Source of the DNA: Diospyros lotus
Taxonomy: Eukaryota > Streptophyta > Magnoliopsida > Ericales > Ebenaceae
Length of the DNA: 64,000 bases
Reading direction: 5' to 3'
Assembly (NCBI RefSeq): GCF_014633365.1
Contig: NC_068347.1
Coordinates: 33,646,116-33,710,115 of the forward strand
In this document: one piece after another, positions 59,690 to 64,000 of the stretch
How the letters are laid out: every line of letters begins with the position of its first letter
Position numbering within the stretch: position 1 is the stretch's first letter
The notes under the pieces: model-generated
Databases searched by the model: none
What the model was told of the DNA's origin: nothing
What the model saw: the letters and a program-made list of their open reading frames with translations, nothing else
Position numbers and translations under genes: made by a program

Positions 59690-60540
59690 ATTGCTGTTGT
59701 CTCTAGAGATGTCATCCTTCCTTGTTGATCTTCCTCATTTAGCCATAACCAAGGAGCAAAACCTGACACCTGAGGGTACCTTTCACTAGTCTCTCTTCCC
59801 CTGCCAAGTATCGTTTCTCATTTTCCTGCTTAGAATGTGTTTCTTGATTCCATCTTTGCTGAAATTTGAGAGAATGTTGTAACTGTAGTTATGATTTCTT
59901 CAAGCTTTTAGTTTTGGAGCTTATCGGTGCCTACCTCTTTCAAGATGCAGTGCCCTGTTTCGAATTGTTGTCTCTAGAGATGTCATCCTTCCTTACCCTT
60001 GTTGCTCTTCCTCATTTAACCATAACCAAGGAACAAAACCCAACACCTCTTGAGGGTACCTTTCACTAATCTCTCTGCTGAGTATCGTTTCTCATTTTCC
60101 TGCTTAGAATTTGTTTCTTGATTCCATCTTTGCTGAAATTTGAGAGAATGTCGTGACTGCAGTTCTGATTTATTCAAGCTTTTAGTTTTGGAGCTTAGCA
60201 GCTTATGGTGTCTATCTCTTTCAAGATGCAGTGCCCTGTTTGGAATTGCCGTCTCTAGAGATGTCATCCTTCCTTACCCCTGTTGCTCTTCCTCATTTAA
60301 CCATAACCAAGGACCAAAACCAGACACCTCTTGAGGGTACCTTTCACTAGTCTCTCTTCCCCTGCCTAGTATCGTTTCTAATGTTCCTGCTTAGAATGCG
60401 TTTCTTGATTCCATCTTTGCTGAAATTTGAGAGAATGTTGTAACTGTAGCTATGATTTATTCATGCTTTTAGTTTTGGAGCTTAGCAGCTTATCGGTGTC
60501 TCTCTCTTTCAAGATGCAGTGCCCTGTTTCGAATTTCGAC
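59690..60540. repeat. Tandem array of a ~275-bp unit (about 3 copies)
   Basis: The marker TCTCTAGAGATGTCATCC occurs at 59700, 59971 and 60252, and GAGAGAATGT(T/C)GT(A/G)AC at about 59869, 60142 and 60429. The period is thus about 271-287 bases. Units carry CATAACCAAGGA, GAGGGTACCTTTCACTA and CAAGATGCAGTGCCCTG blocks and differ by scattered substitutions and small indels. Short plus-strand ORFs starting MREC recur once per unit, because of the repeat rather than because they are genes. Confidence 0.9.
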
Positions 60541-61068
60541 TTCTATTCTGCAGAAACATTCCATGGAATGACTTGCACCACTAGCTTCTTGTGCCCTAAG
60601 TCTATTACCTGTTGTTGATGGCTTTGCTTCTTCTTCCCTTCTCCTCTCCTCTCCTCTGATACTGCCATGATTTCCAGAACTGTGTTCAACACATGTTTAT
60701 GAATTCTGTGTTGGCTTCTAGTTTTTGAGATCTTATTACTAGTCCTTGGGTGCTTATTCAGTCTGGACCTGCCAGCGACTGAGATTTGTAAGAATCCCAT
60801 ACTGAAGACCGTACGGTTAGGTCCAACTAGTCCTGAACATTTAAAAAAAAAAAATCTAAACAAGAATCTATCACATACATATTTTCAACCGATTTACCAA
60901 TCCTACACTGAAAATCAGTTCAAGAACCCGTTTACCAATTCTCATGGCATAAGTCGAGTGGTCGATCATCACTTTGCATAAGAGCTAAATGTCCAATTTG
61001 TAATTTATCTCTCTTAACGTAATCGAGGACACGGACATTAGGGGTCACGCAAGGACGGTCATTCCAAG
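60541..61068. other. Intergenic DNA between the array and the hAT MITE
   Basis: No gene supported. Short minus-strand ORFs at 60543-60863 and 60932-61183 lack motifs, and the second overlaps the MITE. Confidence 0.5.
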
Positions 61069-61616
61069 TAGAGATGTTCACGGTACGGTTTGGCCGGTCT
61101 AAATCATTTTCAGCAAGCCAAACCGCTAGTGCGGTTTTCTGATAAAACCAAATCGTGGTCTGGTTTGGGTGCGACCAAACCACACCAAACCGTACTGCAT
61201 TTGCGGTTTGGTTTGGTACGATTTATCGCGATTTGAAAATAATTATTGACAACATATAATATATTATAAAAATATTAGAAAGAATAATTATATATTATTA
61301 TAAACTATTATAATCTGTTGTCAATTATAATAGTTATATATTATTATAAACTTGTTATATATTATTATAAAAATATAAGATAATTTTTATAATAATAAGG
61401 ATTGTAGGGGCTGTTGGGATGATTTTTATAATAATATATTTTTTATATTTTTTTTTATATTTTCTTGGGCGGCCAACCATACAAACCGCAAACCGTGCGG
61501 TTTGTATAACCACCAAATCGTTTTGGACCGCAAAAAAAAAAAAAAAAAATCGACCGGTTCGATTTGGTTTGGTTTGGCCAGTTTCTGCTGTGCACTAATT
61601 TTTTTGAACACCCCTA
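61069..61616. mobile_element. hAT-type MITE, copy 3
   Basis: Terminus TAGAGATGTTCACGG and reverse complement of right terminus TAGGGGTGTTCAAAA. Flanking octamers ATTCCAAG (61061-61068) and ATTCTAAG (61617-61624) match at 7 of 8 positions. The interior has inverted GCGGTTTGGTTTGGT and ACCAAACCGC motifs around an AT-rich core, so it could fold back. No coding. Confidence 0.75.
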
Positions 61617-63941
61617 ATTCTAAGTAATTTTAACTTTTTATTGTTTTAATTATGTTCTTATAAGTATATTTTTAGAGTCAATTTAACATATATATTTTGA
61701 TGTGTAAAAAAAAATATAAAGTGAAATAAGTTAATTTAATTTTTTTTTACACGTCAAAGTACATAAATTAAATTGACTAAAAAATATATGTATAAGAGTA
61801 TAATCGAAATAATAAAAAGTTTGAGTTGGCGTATGAAAAAAAAATTAAAGTAGATGAATTAAATTAATTAAAAAATATAAATATAAAAGTGTAATCAAAA
61901 TAATAAAAAATTTATGTGACTAAAAAAAATGTGGTGATAGTGCAATAATAAAAATATAAATTTAAAATTAATTATTATGAGACACGCCTTTACATAATAG
62001 TCTACTATTATACTTTAGTTTAGGAGCAAATTGGCTATTTTATATTGAAAATGACCAAATAAACTATTATATTTTTATATTTAAAACCATTCTACCATAA
62101 TAACTAATGCCATTTTTAGATATGAAAGTAAAGTTGTTTATTTAATCATTTTGAAACCAGAGTGACCAATTTAAAACCGTCATTTAATGACGTATATTAT
62201 AATGGTTAGTGTGACTTAATCTCTAAAAATATAAAAACCAAATTTACACTACATAGAGACCTAAAAGCATGATAAGAAGTCTTCAAATGGTTTAAGTGAT
62301 GAATAATAGCTAATGACTTAACATTTTCACATTATAAGTAACACTTTTAAGTCAAAATTACTAATGGTGGGCACTGCGCAGGCCAGCTTTCAAGGCTTAA
62401 CCCTTATTCCATTAATAGGGGGGCAATTCTTGGCACAACATTAATGGGTCGCTTATTTTGTAGGATAAATTAGTATTGATATAACATGAATGAGAGTAAT
62501 AGGTCATGCACAAAAGCCTATCCAAAAAAATTGAAAAAAAAAAATCTAAGATAATTTTTGAACTTTTCACAAAAAAAATATTGGGAAAGCCAAGTTCGAA
62601 AAACGAAAAGTTAGGAGTTTTTTACAATTTCTCGAAGACTAAAAGAGAGACCACCATAGAATATGTTACACGGAAACAAAAACAGAAACGTTTTCTATCG
62701 AAAACGGAAATATGGAAACGGACATTTTTCTAAAAAAATAAGTATAAATAAGGTCTAAAATGAAAATAAAAAATATTTTTAAAATATTTCAAAAATAAAG
62801 AAATGAGTCTTATGAAGTGTTTTCGTGTAACATAGACCATAAATCTCTAGGTCAAAAGATCGAGAGACCAATAGGTCTTTTATACTAGGGGACTGTTTCT
62901 GCCGTCTAGAGGCTATAAATGGTCACATAAATTTCTCTTTAATCGGAGGGAGACTTGAACAGAATACAAATAAAATAAACACTAAAACATTCTCTGACAG
63001 TTTTATAAGAAAAAAATTAAACATTATTTATAAAAAAAATTAATTCTTAATTCAATAGATCTTAAAATATTAAAATAAATATTATTTAAAAAAATGATAA
63101 TATTAATGTATCTAAACAAGTTTTATATTTCTGATACTAATTTTAATACGATATTTAAATCTTTAATATCTAACTTAAATATTATTTGCACAAAAATTAT
63201 TCTGTATCCTTTGATCATATTTTTTTCTTGTAGAGTGGGTTGACTATGACATTTTCAAATAATAAATAAAATAAAATAATGATACAAGTATATAATATTA
63301 TACTCTGTTTAGTATGCAAAGATATTATTTAAAATGATTCTATTGTTTGTTGAAGTAGTAACGAATTTACCCAAACACCCTTTACCAACTTCAACCAACC
63401 AACGGTTATCCCAGACCTGAAAAATTAAAAGCAATTATGAAATTAATTAATATCAAATCGTTGGATTGTTGTAGTGATTGAACGGTGTATAAAACACCTT
63501 TCTAGCTATAGACCTTACCATAACCAACCTCTTTTTAAGATTAAATTCATTATAATTTAAGTAATGGATTGCACGAAGTGGGGATAGACATCTAAAGGGA
63601 AGAAGAAGCCCCAATAATAAGAACACGTGGAGAAAAACAAGAGGCAAACACATTTCCTCTTCAATTTTTATAAGAAGTTCAATAGTAGTAATCAAATGCA
63701 GCATGTCTAAACTGCAGGCGAACCTATAAGACAACTCACACAGCCCAATGCTCAAGATTTTATTCAAACCCATTTTGCCTTCTTCAACAGTGAAGAGGCT
63801 AGTTCTTTCCTCCCAACCACCCATCCACAAAAGGAGACAAAAAAGAAAGGAAGAAAGAAAGAGAAAAGAAAACCAAATAAAAAATGAGAAACTTCCATCC
63901 ACTGTAAAGTAAGGGAGGGAAAAAATCATCTTGAAAGTAAA
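61617..63941. other. AT-rich intergenic spacer
   Basis: About 2.3 kb without a supportable gene. The ORFs at 62506-62733 (plus) and 63453-63929 (minus) are compositional (Lys-rich or Leu/Phe-rich), with no recognisable domain. Confidence 0.5.
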
Positions 63942-64000
63942 ATGTTTCTTGGCTTTGGAATGGTGTTCTCTGTTTCCTTAGTACCTGTAATGAGTAGGCT
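63942..64000 (+). other. Open frame running off the right edge
   Basis: ATG 63942 opens a hydrophobic frame (MFLGFGMVFSVSLVPVMSR) that stays open to the window end. It could be the start of a further gene with a signal anchor, but only 19 codons are visible. Confidence 0.15.

Noticed and set aside
59866..60618. Recurring small ORFs starting MREC
   Set aside because: They repeat only because the 275-bp unit repeats. Lengths and C termini differ between units, and no motif is seen.
63453..63929. Minus-strand ORF of 158 codons near the right edge
   Set aside because: It is hydrophobic by composition, with no domain, no splice partners and no promoter in view. It could be a leader or non-coding transcript of a neighbouring gene, but there is no support.

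Overview
The window is nuclear DNA from a eudicot plant. It is AT-rich between genes, with GT-AG introns, CT/CA microsatellites in leaders and many decayed plant transposons. I assembled the genes exon by exon, keeping only joins that preserve both reading frame and family similarity. Names rest on recalled family knowledge, not a search.

Layout: (1) 2.8-6.3 kb, plus strand, a chloroplast J-protein (J20 type). (2) 7.2-7.7 kb, a decayed partial copy of the next gene. (3) 10.9-22.1 kb, minus strand, a 520-residue Lys/Glu-rich nuclear-type protein of unknown function. Its 9.4-kb first coding intron holds a nested transposon stack: an RTE-like LINE interrupted by a Ty3/gypsy element and by a MITE that itself carries a solo LTR. 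(4) 26.6-28.0 kb, plus strand, a small organelle-type glycine-rich RNA-binding protein. (5) 29.6-33.6 kb, minus strand, the WRN-like 3'-5' exonuclease. (6) 34.2-50.5 kb, plus strand, a complete RAD50 with 27 coding exons and 1316 residues. (7) 51.9-52.2 kb, plus strand, a Gly/His-rich ORF of uncertain status. (8) 52.6-55.4 kb, minus strand, mitochondrial monothiol glutaredoxin S15. (9) 58.3-58.6 kb, plus strand, a RALF peptide precursor. The rest is AT-rich intergenic DNA, MITEs, SINEs, LINE tails and a 275-bp tandem array.

The order J20, glycine-rich RBP, WRN exonuclease resembles the Arabidopsis block At4g13830-At4g13850-At4g13870, so it probably reflects old microsynteny. WRNexo and RAD50, both DNA-repair genes, are divergent from a 606-bp spacer and may share a promoter. 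I saw no CRISPR array, prokaryotic operon or clearly new molecular system. The most unusual items are the four-level transposon nest, the GC-AG intron in RAD50, a family of three hAT MITEs with recognisable 8-bp target duplications, the head-to-head repair pair, and the Gly/His-rich ORF whose overlapping second frame also looks protein-like.
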